DNA of 64,000 nucleotides from Bifidobacterium subtile (GCF_000741775.1 NZ_JGZR01000005.1:182116-246115); one strand, 5' to 3'. Counted from the first letter of the stretch, positions 1 through 9,664 are shown. Program-made: numbers and translations. Notes: generated by a model not told the origin, from the sequence alone.

Positions 1-658
1 GACGCGCATCATGCCCGGAGGCGAAGCGCTCCAACGCCCCGGTCCGGGCGATGGCACGGTACAGCGCCCAGCTCATGAGCCCGGCAATCAGCACGCCGCC
101 CAGAACCTCGCAGACCATATGCGTCACGCCGCGCGGACTGAGCAAGGCGACGCCCTGATACTGGAAGAACAGCAGATACAGGCCGTACTCGATCGCGGTC
201 AGCGCACCCGAAACGACGGCGATCGCCGGATTGAACACGCGGTAGCGCGTCACGGCGAACGGCAGCTCGGAGAAGACGCCCTGCAAGGCCGCCGAAATGA
301 AGACGAAGCTGAAGGAGAAGCTGTTGCCGAACAGCATCTCGGCCAGCGAGCCGATGAAGTTCACGTAGATCGCGGCCCGCGGCTTGCGGATGATCAGCAG
401 GGCCAGCGGCCCGGAGAAATACCAGAAGGCGTGCAGGATGCTGGCGAAGCCCGGCAGAATGCCGCCCAGAATCGGCGAAAGAGCCGAATACGCGAAGTTG
501 AAGCCCCAGAATATGACCCCGCAGGCCACGCCGAGCGCGGAGCCCACGGCGATATCGACCGGGCGCCAGCGCAGCGAGGCCGCAACGCCGGGCGAAGACA
601 ATGAAGACGACGATGAAGAAGATGAAGATGGACGTTTGGACTTGCTGGATATGCTCAT
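1..658 (-). CDS. YkoE-like ECF transporter S component (3' end outside window)
   Basis: The reading frame opens at the ATG complementary to 656-658 and runs off the left edge, so about 219 residues are visible. After a Ser-rich N-terminus come five or six hydrophobic segments. Motifs such as IIRKP, the EMLFGN segment near the middle and a conserved tail resemble YkoE, the substrate-binding membrane subunit of ECF-type importers for thiamine or its hydroxymethylpyrimidine precursor. In that family the ATPase and T subunits (YkoD, YkoC) follow downstream, which here would be outside the window. I searched the 5' region for a TPP riboswitch and found no convincing core. Substrate is inferred from family only. 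Confidence 0.75.
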   Translation of the reverse strand, partial: MSISSKSKRPSSSSSSSSSLSSPGVAASLRWRPVDIAVGSALGVACGVIFWGFNFAYSALSPILGGILPGFASILHAFWYFSGPLALLIIRKPRAAIYVNFIGSLAEMLFGNSFSFSFVFISAALQGVFSELPFAVTRYRVFNPAIAVVSGALTAIEYGLYLLFFQYQGVALLSPRGVTHMVCEVLGGVLIAGLMSWALYRAIARTGALERFASGHDAR

Positions 659-1085
659 GGGACTCCGATCCCTCGCGCTGCGCACAGTAATGCCACGTCG
701 CCCGTGCGATATCCGGCTACAGGGGACCTGAGACGCCCCTTGACCTGCGCAGTCCGGGCGGGAGCGCCAGTCGCCACTGTAGCAGTATTCGGTCACGTCG
801 AACAGCGTTCAGTTCGAGCGCAGCTCCGCTTGTTCGCCCTGCGAAGTCCCGCAAGTCGGCATTTCCGCGCGCATGCAGTCGAATTTTCCCGTGAAATTTA
901 CGTTTTCGACCCATCTCCAGTCCCAAGCCTCCAGAACCGTCAGCCAACCCTTGCCCTCGGAACATGAGCGGCATGCGGACAGATAACGCAATCGACGTCG
1001 TACGCTGAGCGACCAGCATGCGACGTCGAGTGCGTTTGCGTTATGGAACCACTGTGCTATAAGAACACGTCTATGCTACGGAAGC
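659..1085. other. Intergenic region upstream of the YkoE-like gene
   Basis: This stretch separates the 3' end of the aldehyde dehydrogenase gene from the start of the YkoE-like gene, both on the minus strand. It must carry the promoter of the YkoE-like gene. I see no convincing coding region, and no recognisable riboswitch on the minus strand although the gene family is often TPP-controlled. Confidence 0.4.
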
Positions 1086-2498
1086 TCACGCCACAACCAA
1101 ACCCCCGGCCGGATTCGTCAGATCGGGATGCGCGGCCTTGACGATGAGCTGCTCGTTGACGAAGGCCAGCTGGCCGATGCGGCTCATCTCGCGCCCATAG
1201 CCCGACAGCTTGACGCCACCGAAGGGCAGCTCGGGCAGCGAGGCCATGAAGTTGTTGACGTAGACCATGCCGGTCTCGATGCGCGAGGCGACTTCCGCGC
1301 CGTGATCCGGGTCACCGGCGAAGAGGATGCCGCCCAGCCCGTAGGGGTTGTCGTTGGCGAGCGCCACCGCTTCCTCCTCGGAATGCACGCGGTATACGGC
1401 TGCGACCGGCCCGAACATCTCGCTCTTGTATGCCGGATTGCTTGGGTCGATGTCGGTGAGGATGGCCGGGCGGAAGAACTGGCCGTCGGAGTCGATTTCG
1501 GGATACTGGTAGGCGAGCTTCGCGCCAGCGGCAATCGCATCGTCGAGCTGGGATTGCAGCTTCTCCTTGGCGCGCTTGGTGTTCATCGGCGCGAGCGTGG
1601 TGGCCGGGTCGAGCGGGTCGCCGGGTTTGACGGCGGCGAAGTTCTTCTTGAGCGCGTCGAGGAATTCGTCGTAGACGTTGTCCATCACGATGAAGCGCTT
1701 CGATGAGGTGCACACCTGCCCGCAGTTGTAGAGCCGCACGCGCCAGGCGAGGTTGGTGACATCGTCCATGTTCGCGTCGCCGAGCACGACGAAGGGATCC
1801 ATGCCGCCAAGCTCCATCGTGTTTTTCTTCAGGTACTTGCCCGCTGCCTCGGCGACCGACTTGCCGCCGCGTTCGGAGCCAGTCAGCGCGACGCCCTGCA
1901 CGCGCGGGTCGGCAATGGCGTCCGTGACCTGATCGTAGGTCAGGAACAGGTTCGTCAGCGTCCCCTTCGGCACGCCGGCCTCCTCCACGATTTCGCAGAA
2001 GCGCTTGGCCGAGGTCGGCGTGTTCGCCGCATGCTTGAGAATCATCGAATTGCCGACCATGTAATTCGGCGCGAAGACGCGCATGATCTGGTAGTACGGG
2101 AAGTTCCACGGCTCGACCATCATGACGACTCCCACCGCATGATGCCGCACTTCGGCCTCGCCAGTCGCAATCGTCTCGATCGAATCCGGCCTGAGCAGCT
2201 CTTCACTGTGATCGGCGAACCAGTCCGCGATGATAGCGCACAGCTCCACTTCGCCGGCCGATTCGCCGACCAGCTTGCCCATGTCGACGGTGCAGATCTT
2301 GGCGAGTTCATCGGCATGCTCGCGCAGCGCTGCAGCGACCTTGTGCAGCAGTGCGCCACGCTCGGCGATCGGCTGCGTCTTGAACTCCTCGTAGCGCTGC
2401 GCACCGAGCGCCAAAGCGTCCTGCAGCTCGCTGTCAGTGGCGAAGGGATACTCCGTGACGACTTCGTTGGTATAGGGATTGACTGTTTGATACGTCAT
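1086..2498 (-). CDS. NAD(P)-dependent succinate-semialdehyde dehydrogenase
   Basis: A 470-aa aldehyde dehydrogenase that oxidises succinate semialdehyde or a similar short aldehyde in the cytosol. The family active site is intact: PWNFP with Asn132, the general base Glu229 in MELGG, and nucleophile Cys263 in NCGQVCTSS. Length fits the Sad/GabD group, and closest resemblance is to the Sad (YneI)-like branch that lacks the GabD N-terminus. The ATG is preceded by a strong AAGGAGG site seven bases away. No GABA transaminase is nearby, so the physiological aldehyde is uncertain. The gene appears monocistronic. Confidence 0.88.
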   Translation of the reverse strand: MTYQTVNPYTNEVVTEYPFATDSELQDALALGAQRYEEFKTQPIAERGALLHKVAAALREHADELAKICTVDMGKLVGESAGEVELCAIIADWFADHSEELLRPDSIETIATGEAEVRHHAVGVVMMVEPWNFPYYQIMRVFAPNYMVGNSMILKHAANTPTSAKRFCEIVEEAGVPKGTLTNLFLTYDQVTDAIADPRVQGVALTGSERGGKSVAEAAGKYLKKNTMELGGMDPFVVLGDANMDDVTNLAWRVRLYNCGQVCTSSKRFIVMDNVYDEFLDALKKNFAAVKPGDPLDPATTLAPMNTKRAKEKLQSQLDDAIAAGAKLAYQYPEIDSDGQFFRPAILTDIDPSNPAYKSEMFGPVAAVYRVHSEEEAVALANDNPYGLGGILFAGDPDHGAEVASRIETGMVYVNNFMASLPELPFGGVKLSGYGREMSRIGQLAFVNEQLIVKAAHPDLTNPAGGLVVA

Positions 2499-2886
2499 GA
2501 CTACCTCCTTGTAGACTTCATGAACGCCTCCAGTCTATGCCTGTACCATCGCCATGATCACGGCGAACATGGTGATTTCGCTCACAGGTACTTATCGGGA
2601 TGCAAGGCATGCAGGAAACAGGTGGCAGTCGCGAAAAGGCTCCGTCATAGTTCATTTTGAGATAAGCTGAAACATGGCACAACGGACAGCATGAAGACCC
2701 ATCGGACCTAATCCAAACGTTCATTCGGCGAGTGAGGTTTCCCTGTAAATTCTACGAGGCGCATTCGAAGCACTCGCGCCAATGCGTCATGCTACTGCAT
2801 GCCATAACACGGCAGACACAGTCAGCAACTTGCGAATCCCGTCATACAGTTGCCCTATCGCACGGCGACATATTGCACAGTATGGC
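2499..2886. other. Intergenic region with dehydrogenase promoter
   Basis: A 388-base gap between two minus-strand genes. It should hold the promoter of the aldehyde dehydrogenase gene and the termination region of the small conserved gene at 2887. No gene, RNA or clear hairpin was recognised. Confidence 0.35.
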
Positions 2887-3318
2887 CTACTGCACCACGG
2901 TCCAGTCGTTGATGCTCTTGCCGTCCTTGTCGAAGAACTGCAGCCAGCCGTTGGCGCGACCGAAGTAGAGGAACAGGCCGACTTCGTTCACGCTTTTGAG
3001 CACGATGTCTTCCGTCGTCTCGAAATCCTCGATCGCGTCGGCGTGCTCCTGGCGAAGCATGTTGCCCCAGCGGTCGTCGAGGCCGACCGAGCCATCCTTG
3101 TTGAGCGGGGCCTCGCGGCGCAGCTTCGCGCCTTTTTTGATGACCATCTCGTTCCGCTTGCGCCACAGCACCGTGGCCGTGCTCTCGAAATTGTCGAGCT
3201 GGAACTCGACCGTGGACACCTCTTTGCTCCAACGGTGCCGGGCCTTGGCGTACGATTTCTTCGTCGCTGGCGCCGCTGATGCCGTCGTTGCCGCATCCGT
3301 CGCGTTCTGCTCGCTCAT
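2887..3318 (-). CDS. Conserved hypothetical protein, 143 aa
   Basis: I do not recognise this protein. The start at 3318 (MSEQNAT) is chosen because a GGAGGG site lies seven bases upstream; a longer frame to 3387 lacks one. The first 20 residues are Ala/Thr-rich, followed by a basic segment and a compact, aromatic-containing body ending in DWTVVQ. No signal peptide or membrane segment is visible, so a soluble cytosolic protein is likely. It stands alone between the reductase gene at 3495 and the aldehyde dehydrogenase gene, both on the same strand but with gaps above 150 bases. Confidence 0.65.
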   Translation of the reverse strand: MSEQNATDAATTASAAPATKKSYAKARHRWSKEVSTVEFQLDNFESTATVLWRKRNEMVIKKGAKLRREAPLNKDGSVGLDDRWGNMLRQEHADAIEDFETTEDIVLKSVNEVGLFLYFGRANGWLQFFDKDGKSINDWTVVQ

Positions 3319-3494
3319 CGTGTCCCTCCGTGCCATATGTATCACAGTGTCGTCTGCTAGCCGTGTCGTCACCGCCGCGTTATCCACCGCTGTGTCGACC
3401 TGCCGATCGTTCCAGCGCGTCTTTTGCCCGTGCGGTTCGGACGTCTTGCCGCCCTATCGCAAGCAGAAAACACGTCGCCAGCTGCCGTATGAAT

Positions 3495-4232
3495 TCATCG
3501 TACAGGAATTTGGCTTGGGGCATCGTGCGCGGCGTCCGCATCTGCGGCTGCCATCGTGCTGCGCAGCCCGGCCAGAATCATGGCCGCAAGCTCCTCGCCC
3601 GCCCGACGCTGCCGCGCCTCCAGCTCCGCGGAGCCCCAGTCCTCCCCCGCAGCCAGCAGACTGGTCGGCGTTGGAATGGCCCGAAGAAAAGCGAACAGCG
3701 ATCGCATCGCCGTATCGGGGACCAGCGCGTGCCGGCGCGAGCCTCCTGTAGCGACCAGCACCACGGGCATATTCACTATCGCGTCCACATCCACGATATC
3801 CCAGAACGACTTGAACAGCCCGGAATACGAAGCCTTGAATACCGGAGTCGCGGCAATCAGCGCATCGCTGGATATCACCTGCTCGAAGACGCCGCGCAGC
3901 GCATCGGACATATGGTAATCGACTGCGGCCACGGCGATGTCCGCCGCGAAATCCTTGAGGGCAATATGTCGCAACTCGCATTCATGGCCGTGACGTTGCA
4001 GCGTCTCCTGCGTGCGCACGGCCACCGCATCGCCCAACCTGCCGGTAGCGGAATGCTCTGATACGCCGGCGCTGACGACGGTGATTCGGTACGCGTCGCC
4101 ACGCCCTTCGGGGGCATGGACGTCAGGCTGGGAGACGCCGACGATACCTGCATGAGCGGGCTGCCCGTAGCCGCCCGCCGCGCTGCGAACGAACTGCACG
4201 TCCGCCATGGCAGTGTCTTGCCCCATGCCCAT
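3495..4232 (-). CDS. NAD(P)H-dependent FMN reductase (CE1759-type flavodoxin fold)
   Basis: A 245-aa flavodoxin-fold reductase. After a variable N-terminus the core starts at ITVVSAGVSEHSATGRL, the phosphate-binding loop for FMN, and continues through the TPVFKASYSGLFKSFWD segment typical of NADPH-dependent FMN reductases. The best match I know is the actinobacterial CE1759 family, which supplies reduced FMN to monooxygenases or removes quinones. The start at 4232 (MGMGQD) has only a weak AGAGA site; a second ATG lies eight codons downstream. Both neighbours are on the same strand but well separated, so the gene is probably transcribed alone. Confidence 0.8.
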   Translation of the reverse strand: MGMGQDTAMADVQFVRSAAGGYGQPAHAGIVGVSQPDVHAPEGRGDAYRITVVSAGVSEHSATGRLGDAVAVRTQETLQRHGHECELRHIALKDFAADIAVAAVDYHMSDALRGVFEQVISSDALIAATPVFKASYSGLFKSFWDIVDVDAIVNMPVVLVATGGSRRHALVPDTAMRSLFAFLRAIPTPTSLLAAGEDWGSAELEARQRRAGEELAAMILAGLRSTMAAADADAAHDAPSQIPVR

Positions 4233-4440
4233 ATTCTCTGGCCTTTCCACGGTGCGGCCGAAGTCGGCTGCGTTCCTGCACATCAAAAGTCGAAGGTCGA
4301 CAATGCTTCAACCCGTCCTATAACCATCACCAACAGGTACACCCCTCATGCGCACGACGTCAAGACCCGGTCGCTCCCATTCACCTGTACGCGCATCAAC
4401 GCGACGGTCCGCGCTGCTATCCGCCAACACCGTCAGCGGC

Positions 4441-4512
4441 AACAAAAACAGGGCGGCAGCCGCATCGGATACGATCCTTACGATCGGATTCCCGATGCGG
4501 CTGCCGCCCTGT
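4441..4512 (-). terminator. Strong rho-independent terminator
   Basis: Perfect 21-bp inverted repeat, arms 4448-4468 and 4492-4512, with a 23-base loop. Read on the minus strand it is followed immediately by TTTTGTT, so it terminates the MFS gene that ends at 4634. The remaining part of the 400-base gap (4233-4633) holds the promoter of the FMN reductase and nothing else I can recognise. Confidence 0.85.
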
Positions 4513-4633
4513 GATAAATCTGACACTGGCTCGTGTCCGCTGTGAGCCGAAGCTCCAACTGCCTGCGGCTATGCAACCGTCAGCAGCGCGGCCGCTTCAG
4601 TAGCGCAAGCATTTTCATTACCTCAACCGCAGA

Positions 4634-6067
4634 CTACTTGGTTTTCTTCGCGCCAAGGTCGCCGTTGAAGTCGATGTCCTTGGTCTCCTTCGTCAGGATC
4701 AGGGAGATCAGCGTCAGCACGGAGGCGATGGCGAGATAGACGCCCACCATCCACGTGCTTCCGCCGGCGGCCGACCACAGTGCGGTCGCGATGATCGGGG
4801 CCAAGGCGGCGCCGATGATCGAGCTGACGTTGTACGCGATGGCCGAGCCGGTGTAGCGCACATTGGTGGGGAACATCTCGGGCAGCAGCGCGCCCATCGG
4901 GCCGAAGGTGAAGCCCATCAGCGTGAAGCCGATGATGAGGAACGCCTCCACCAGAGCGCCGTTGAACGAGGTGTTCGCCTTGGAATCAAGGAAGATGGGG
5001 AACATCAGCGCGAAAACGATGATGATGCCGGTGATCCACAGCAGCAGCTTGCGGCGTCCGACCGAATCCGCAAGCGGCCCGGAAAGAATCGTGAACAAGC
5101 CGAAGAACACCACGCCGATGATCTGCATCAGCACGAAGTCCGTATAGGTGATGCCCAGGCCCGCAGGACTCTGATCGGCGGGATGAGTACCGTAGGACAG
5201 GCTGAACGTGGTCATCAGGTAGAAGAGCACATACGTGGCGAGCATGGCGAAGGTGCCGAGCACGACGGCCTTCATATGATGGCGAAGCGTGTCGAACAGC
5301 GGCACCTTGACGATGGTGCCCTTGGCCTCAGCCTGCTTGAAGGTCTCCGACTCGGCGAGCTTCGAACGCACATACAGGCCGATGATCACCATCACCGAGC
5401 TGAACAGGAACGGAATGCGCCAACCCCAGCTGAGGAAAGCCTCGGACTGCATGGTCGGGCTATCAGGATGCGGCAATGAGAAATTGATGATGAGGAAAAG
5501 CCCGTTGGCGATGATGAATCCGATGGGCGCACCCAACTGCGGGAAGGTGCCGTACAGCGCCCGCTTGTCTTCAGGAGCGTTCTCAGTGGCGACCAATGCC
5601 GCTCCCGACCATTCCCCGCCTAGCGCGAAGCCTTGCGTCAAACGCAGAATGAGAAGCAGCAGAGCCGCCCACAGCCCGATCTGGTCGAAGGTAGGAAGCA
5701 GGCCCACGAGGAATGTCGCGATGCCCATGGTCATCAGGCAGGCGACGAGGGTCGCCTTGCGGCCGCGCTTATCGCCCATATGGCCGTAGAAGATGGCGCC
5801 GACGGGCCGTGCGATCATTGCGGCGCCAAACACGCCGAACGAAGCAAGCTGGCTGGCGACCGGGTTGCCGCTCGGGAAGAACAGCTTGGGGAAGACCAGC
5901 ACGGCTGCGGTTGCGTATACGTAGAAATCGTAGAATTCGACCGTCGTTCCCACCAGGCTGGCGGCGATCACCTCCGCTGGGGAGTTCAATGGTTTGCTTT
6001 GGGTTTTCTTAGCGGCTGCAGCGGAATATGCCGTTGCTCCCGCCGCCTCTTCGGCTACTGAGGACAC
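4634..6067 (-). CDS. MFS transporter, metabolite:H+ symporter (MHS/ProP-like) family
   Basis: A 477-aa, 12-helix proton symporter. The first helix pair carries GTTVEFYDFYVY and the loop GHMGDKRGRK, both hallmarks of the MHS family whose members (ProP, KgtP, citrate or shikimate carriers) import organic acids or compatible solutes. The start is GTG at 6067 (MSSVAEE), supported by an AGAGGAAAAGG site; no other start with a site exists. The soluble N-terminus is Ala-rich and the C-terminus ends Lys-rich. It is monocistronic, ended by the hairpin at 4448-4512. The substrate cannot be assigned from sequence. Confidence 0.88.
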   Translation of the reverse strand: MSSVAEEAAGATAYSAAAAKKTQSKPLNSPAEVIAASLVGTTVEFYDFYVYATAAVLVFPKLFFPSGNPVASQLASFGVFGAAMIARPVGAIFYGHMGDKRGRKATLVACLMTMGIATFLVGLLPTFDQIGLWAALLLLILRLTQGFALGGEWSGAALVATENAPEDKRALYGTFPQLGAPIGFIIANGLFLIINFSLPHPDSPTMQSEAFLSWGWRIPFLFSSVMVIIGLYVRSKLAESETFKQAEAKGTIVKVPLFDTLRHHMKAVVLGTFAMLATYVLFYLMTTFSLSYGTHPADQSPAGLGITYTDFVLMQIIGVVFFGLFTILSGPLADSVGRRKLLLWITGIIIVFALMFPIFLDSKANTSFNGALVEAFLIIGFTLMGFTFGPMGALLPEMFPTNVRYTGSAIAYNVSSIIGAALAPIIATALWSAAGGSTWMVGVYLAIASVLTLISLILTKETKDIDFNGDLGAKKTK

Positions 6068-6350
6068 AGTCCTTTTCCTCTCTTAATCTCTCTGCTGCGC
6101 GTCGGCGCAAGACGCGTCTTCGGCCTCGGCCGCGTCCCTGATGGGTGCGGACGACCGACCGGCAATAGGCGTCCTTGTGGGACGGCCATATTGAGCGATG
6201 ATAAGGGTAGGGCTGTATTTCGGGAAGAGCCTGACCATCATGCGGACATAAGAGCCGGCGCAAGGGCAGCGAAGTGGTATGAATCACGTTTTCTCGCATG
6301 GATGCGCCGCTCGCCATAGCACCGCAGCGCCGCAACCAAGCGGAATTGGG

Positions 6351-6635
6351 CTACAGCGCCGAAAGCAGCCCCGGCAGGTACTGATCGACCACGTCCTTGC
6401 GGATGGCGACCGTTTTCGCCTGCCCGACCTTGCGCGTCGTGACCAGCCCCGCCTGCTTGAGGATCTTGATGTGGTACGAGATGTTCTGCTTCGTCGTGTC
6501 CTCGGCGATCATCTCACCGAGATCCGCGCAGCTGCACACCTCGCCCCTGCTGTAGAGATCCCTGACGATCTTGAGCCGCCCCTCATCTGAGAGCGCCTTG
6601 AAAATACTCACCTTGGCCGCGTCATTAGTCTCCAT
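6351..6635 (-). CDS. ArsR/SmtB-family winged-helix repressor
   Basis: A 94-aa repressor with the ArsR fold: ALSDEGRLKIVRDL, then the recognition helix region TTKQNISYHIKIL and the wing around TTRKVGQAKTVAI. The CSC at positions 35-37 could be a thiol sensor, but the classical ELCVC metal box is not present, so the inducer is unknown. I start at 6635 (METND); an in-frame upstream codon exists but would reach into the neighbouring MFS remnant. The gene points away from that remnant with almost no space for a promoter, suggesting the divergent promoter region was deleted. Confidence 0.85.
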   Translation of the reverse strand: METNDAAKVSIFKALSDEGRLKIVRDLYSRGEVCSCADLGEMIAEDTTKQNISYHIKILKQAGLVTTRKVGQAKTVAIRKDVVDQYLPGLLSAL

Positions 6636-6654
6636 GCCCCAAGGGTATCGCACC

Positions 6655-7269
6655 GCGTCGCAGCCGCAACAGCGCGGCAGCTTCCTGCAGACCTATGCGT
6701 CCGTCCTGTCGAACCGGATGTCTCTCGCCGTGCTGCTTGGCTACCTCCTGTTCCAGCTGGGCAACTTCAGCGTGCTCAACTTCATCGGCACTTGGTTCAA
6801 CAAGGACTTCCAGCTCTCGCTGACCAGCATCGGCACAGCGATGATCTTCATCGGCATCGGCAATCTGATCGGCACCGTCTTCGGCAGCCGGCTCTCCGAA
6901 CGGCTCGGCATCCGCACGTCGCTGCTGCTCGGCTTCGGCGTGCTGTTCGCGCTGTATCTGACGCTGCCCTTCGCGCCCAGTCCGATATTCGCGACCATCG
7001 GTCTGACGCTCGTGATGCTGGTCAACGGCTTCATCTTCCCGCTGTTCATGACGCTGCTGCAAAGCACGTCGACCGATGCGCGCAGCACCATCTCCTCGCT
7101 CGGCAACGCGGCCATGTATGCCGGTTCCAGCGTCGCCGGCGTCATCGGCGGCAGTCTTATCACCGCATTCCCGAGCTTCTTCGGCATCGCCTATTTCGCC
7201 ATCATCGCCTACGTGCTTTCCCTGACCGTTTACACCGCCAGCGGCAGCCTCAACAATGCTGGCAAGTAA
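6655..7269 (+). pseudogene. C-terminal half of an MFS drug/sugar efflux transporter
   Basis: About 205 codons encode the last six helices of a 12-helix MFS transporter (for example FQLGNFSVLNFIG, GSRLSERLGIR and the SSLGNAAMYAGSSVAG segment). The N-terminal half is missing and no ribosome site precedes the first Met, which would fall inside the divergent ArsR gene. ArsR repressors often sit divergent from the MFS efflux gene they control, so the likely history is one deletion that removed the shared promoter and the first half of the transporter. A six-helix product is unlikely to work. Confidence 0.7.
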
Positions 7270-7414
7270 TGGCAAATAAAATCGATTGGCGCTCATGCGC
7301 CCGCAGACAGCCAGTGCGATGCCCGTCACGCACTCGGTGAAGCACATGGAGCTCATACGCGCGCAACCAGCCGGAAAAGTCTACGGCCGTGGGCGCATAC
7401 TGAGGCGATGCTCC

Positions 7415-7600
7415 TATCTGCGCTATCCGTAGCGCACTGTAGTGCAATCACCATGCAGCAGAGATCTGTCGACGCTATCCGTAGTGCCGAAGCCTTGCCG
7501 TTCCACCGCCCAACGCCCAGAAACAGCTGTCTCTGGGCGCATCCGGTCGATGTATCGTCAATCGGGAACTACAGGTAGCGCAGATAGACCTCAGCGCACC
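7415..7600. repeat. Degenerate copy of palindromic intergenic repeat (copy C)
   Basis: Outer arms TATCTGCGCTATCCGTAGCG at 7415 and its inverted partner ending GCGCAGATAGACCTC near 7593 match the ends of the longer elements at 14.6 kb and 34.8 kb. The centre differs and carries a near-perfect 26-bp palindrome, 7514-7539, with CGCCCAGA / TCTGGGCG arms around ACAGCTGT. It lies between the MFS remnant and an oppositely oriented reductase gene, in a 356-base gap with no coding region. Confidence 0.6.
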
Positions 7601-7625
7601 CGACAATCAACTACAGCTAAGGCCG

Positions 7626-8171
7626 TTACTTGGCTGCGGCCGCGCCCTCGACATGCTTCACGAAAGCCTCAGTGAAGGCCTTGATGAAGCCTTCGGCGGC
7701 CGGCGCGAGCGCACCGTTCTCATCGAAGCCGGTGAGCGCATTGAAGTAGACCTCGGGCTGGCCCATGAGCTTCGTGTCGAGGAACACCAGCACGTTGCGC
7801 AAGGCGGCCTGCGCCTGCGTGGCACCCAGTGCGCCGCCCGACGCGCCGATGAGGGCGGCGGGCTTGCCTGCGAAGGAACTCTGGCCCCACGGGCGCGAAC
7901 CCCAGTCGATGGCGTTCTTCAGCACGCCGGAGAAGCTGCGGTTGTATTCGGGCGTGACGAACAGCACGCCGTCGGCGCCTTCGACAAGCTGCTTGAGCGC
8001 GGTGGCCTCGGGCGGGAAGTCGGCTTCGAGATCCTGGTTGAACAGCGGCAGGTTCAGATTCGCGTAGACGAATTCAACGCCTTCTGGCAGCAGTCGTTCA
8101 ACGCTTTTGGCGAGTCGCAGGTTGAAGGAGTCTTTGCGCAGCGAACCGACAAGGACGGCGATGGTGGTCAT
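7626..8171 (-). CDS. NADPH-dependent FMN/quinone reductase
   Basis: A 181-aa member of the NADPH-dependent FMN reductase family (ChrR/YieF-like). The FMN-binding loop is VGSLRKDSFNLRLAKS near the N-terminus, and the second flavin motif TPEYNRSFSGVLKNAIDW is intact. Such enzymes carry out two-electron reduction of quinones, chromate or azo compounds and limit oxidative stress. The ATG at 8171 follows an AGAGAAC site; the longer frame to 8219 has none. The C-terminus is Ala-rich. It is a stand-alone gene and one of three flavodoxin-fold reductases within 7 kb. Confidence 0.85.
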   Translation of the reverse strand: MTTIAVLVGSLRKDSFNLRLAKSVERLLPEGVEFVYANLNLPLFNQDLEADFPPEATALKQLVEGADGVLFVTPEYNRSFSGVLKNAIDWGSRPWGQSSFAGKPAALIGASGGALGATQAQAALRNVLVFLDTKLMGQPEVYFNALTGFDENGALAPAAEGFIKAFTEAFVKHVEGAAAAK

Positions 8172-8407
8172 GGTTGTTCTCTTTTCATATATTTGGAGGT
8201 GTCTGTGATCAAACCGCATAGGCCTGAGTGAGCACTATCGTATGGGATGACACGCGGTCCGTGTCGCAATTGCCCTATGAGAAAAGCGGGAATAATTCGC
8301 CCGTCTCGTAAACTTGGGGAATCATCCGCTCTCGAAGCCATGCCGCGGCACGCGCGGTCCGGGCTGGGAAGCGGGCGAAAAACAGCGGGAACGGAAAGGG
8401 CGGCGCA

Positions 8408-9664
8408 ATGGATGATGCAGCGCAGGGCGCGGCCTACACGGCCGCAGTTCGCACTCCGAGAACATTGCATGTCATCAGTCCGCTCAGCTGGATAGCCGAC
8501 GCCTTCGATGAACCGTTCCTTGGCGCACCGCAGACGGCCGCATCGTCATCTTCCGCGCCGCCGCTCGTCACTTCGCAATCCGCCGTGTCATCGCCGAACG
8601 CGTGTTTTCATTTTCCTGCGTCATTGCCCGTCGACTCGCCGTCCATCGTGGCGATGCCTGCCGCACCGCCGCCCACAGCGGCAATGGCCGCGCCCACTGC
8701 GCCCGATCGCACTGAATTCTCGAGCAGCCCTTGCGCGGCGAATCCCGGCACCGCTGCCACGGATCGTGCGGCGAGCCGCGTTGCAGGCTGGCGCATCGTG
8801 CGGCATTCCGCGCTGGAGCCAGTGCAAGACTTCGCCAATGACGATGCCGTATGGATCGCCCCGGATATTCTGGTGGCGCTGAACGCGTGGCGCGAGCGAC
8901 AAGGCCTGTTTCCGCTGGCATTTCGTGCGCCGTCCCCGCGCTGGCCTGACCTGCTGCCCGGCGACGTGGCCGGTCGAAGCGTTCTGATTGCCGCCGTTGC
9001 CGAAATCAGGACGTGGAGCGCATTCCCGCACGATCTCGGAGCGCAGCCCTGGTCGCAGCTGTGCAATGGCCGGGTGGCCGGGTTCAATGCGGCGCGGCGC
9101 GACCTGGACGCTTTGCGCACAGCCATCGGCGACGCGCCCGCGCATTCGACAATCATGCTGAGCGAGCATGTTCCCGGCATCAGCGAGGAATGGAATGTGT
9201 TCGTGCATCATGGCGTCGCCGCAGCAGCAAGTCCGTATTGCCTTCACACTCCCCCGGACAGCCATACCATCATCACGGTGTTTGATCTGCCCGAGGACAG
9301 CCCTTGCGCTGCGTCCGCTCGCCACAGCTTCCATCGGCGATGCCGTGCGCTTGCCTCGCAGGCAGCCGAACGGGCCGCAGCGGCGACCGGGACGGACGAT
9401 GCCAGCATGATCGTCGCCTTCCGCGCCGAAAACGACCCCCCTATCGTTCTCGAAATCGACCCCGTATGGTGCTCGGCCCCGTATCCCTACGACGTGCGCG
9501 GAATGCTCGCCTTCATGGATGCCATTGCCGAGGCCCGCGTACGCCCATCCGCGCAGCGCTCCGCCGCCGGATCCGCCTTGGGACAACGGCAGGAGAACGA
9601 CACCGTGTTCGAGCCCGACCCGTGGATGGCTGCGCAGCACGCCAATCGCTACGGCCGCTACTGA
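8408..9664 (+). CDS. ATP-grasp domain protein (R2K-like clade)
   Basis: A 418-aa protein with a long low-complexity Ala/Ser/Pro segment at about residues 35-115 and a C-terminal ATP-grasp-like domain. Evidence for the fold is the EEWNVFVHHG strand, the basic segment before it, and the metal-binding strand PIVLEIDPVWCSAPYPYD near residues 345-362, which match the RimK-like R2K families of unknown substrate. The start at 8408 has a GGAAAGGG site eight bases upstream. ATP-grasp enzymes ligate a carboxylate to an amine or thiol; the partner substrate here is unknown and no neighbour suggests one. Confidence 0.6.
   Translation: MDDAAQGAAYTAAVRTPRTLHVISPLSWIADAFDEPFLGAPQTAASSSSAPPLVTSQSAVSSPNACFHFPASLPVDSPSIVAMPAAPPPTAAMAAPTAPDRTEFSSSPCAANPGTAATDRAASRVAGWRIVRHSALEPVQDFANDDAVWIAPDILVALNAWRERQGLFPLAFRAPSPRWPDLLPGDVAGRSVLIAAVAEIRTWSAFPHDLGAQPWSQLCNGRVAGFNAARRDLDALRTAIGDAPAHSTIMLSEHVPGISEEWNVFVHHGVAAAASPYCLHTPPDSHTIITVFDLPEDSPCAASARHSFHRRCRALASQAAERAAAATGTDDASMIVAFRAENDPPIVLEIDPVWCSAPYPYDVRGMLAFMDAIAEARVRPSAQRSAAGSALGQRQENDTVFEPDPWMAAQHANRYGRY

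Noticed and set aside
661..800. Possible TPP riboswitch before the YkoE-like gene (CTGAGA-like word and CGG/GCC blocks).
   Set aside because: The CTGAGA-like word is on the plus strand, opposite to the gene, and the ACCTGA and GGATAATGCC-type blocks do not occur in the right order on either strand.
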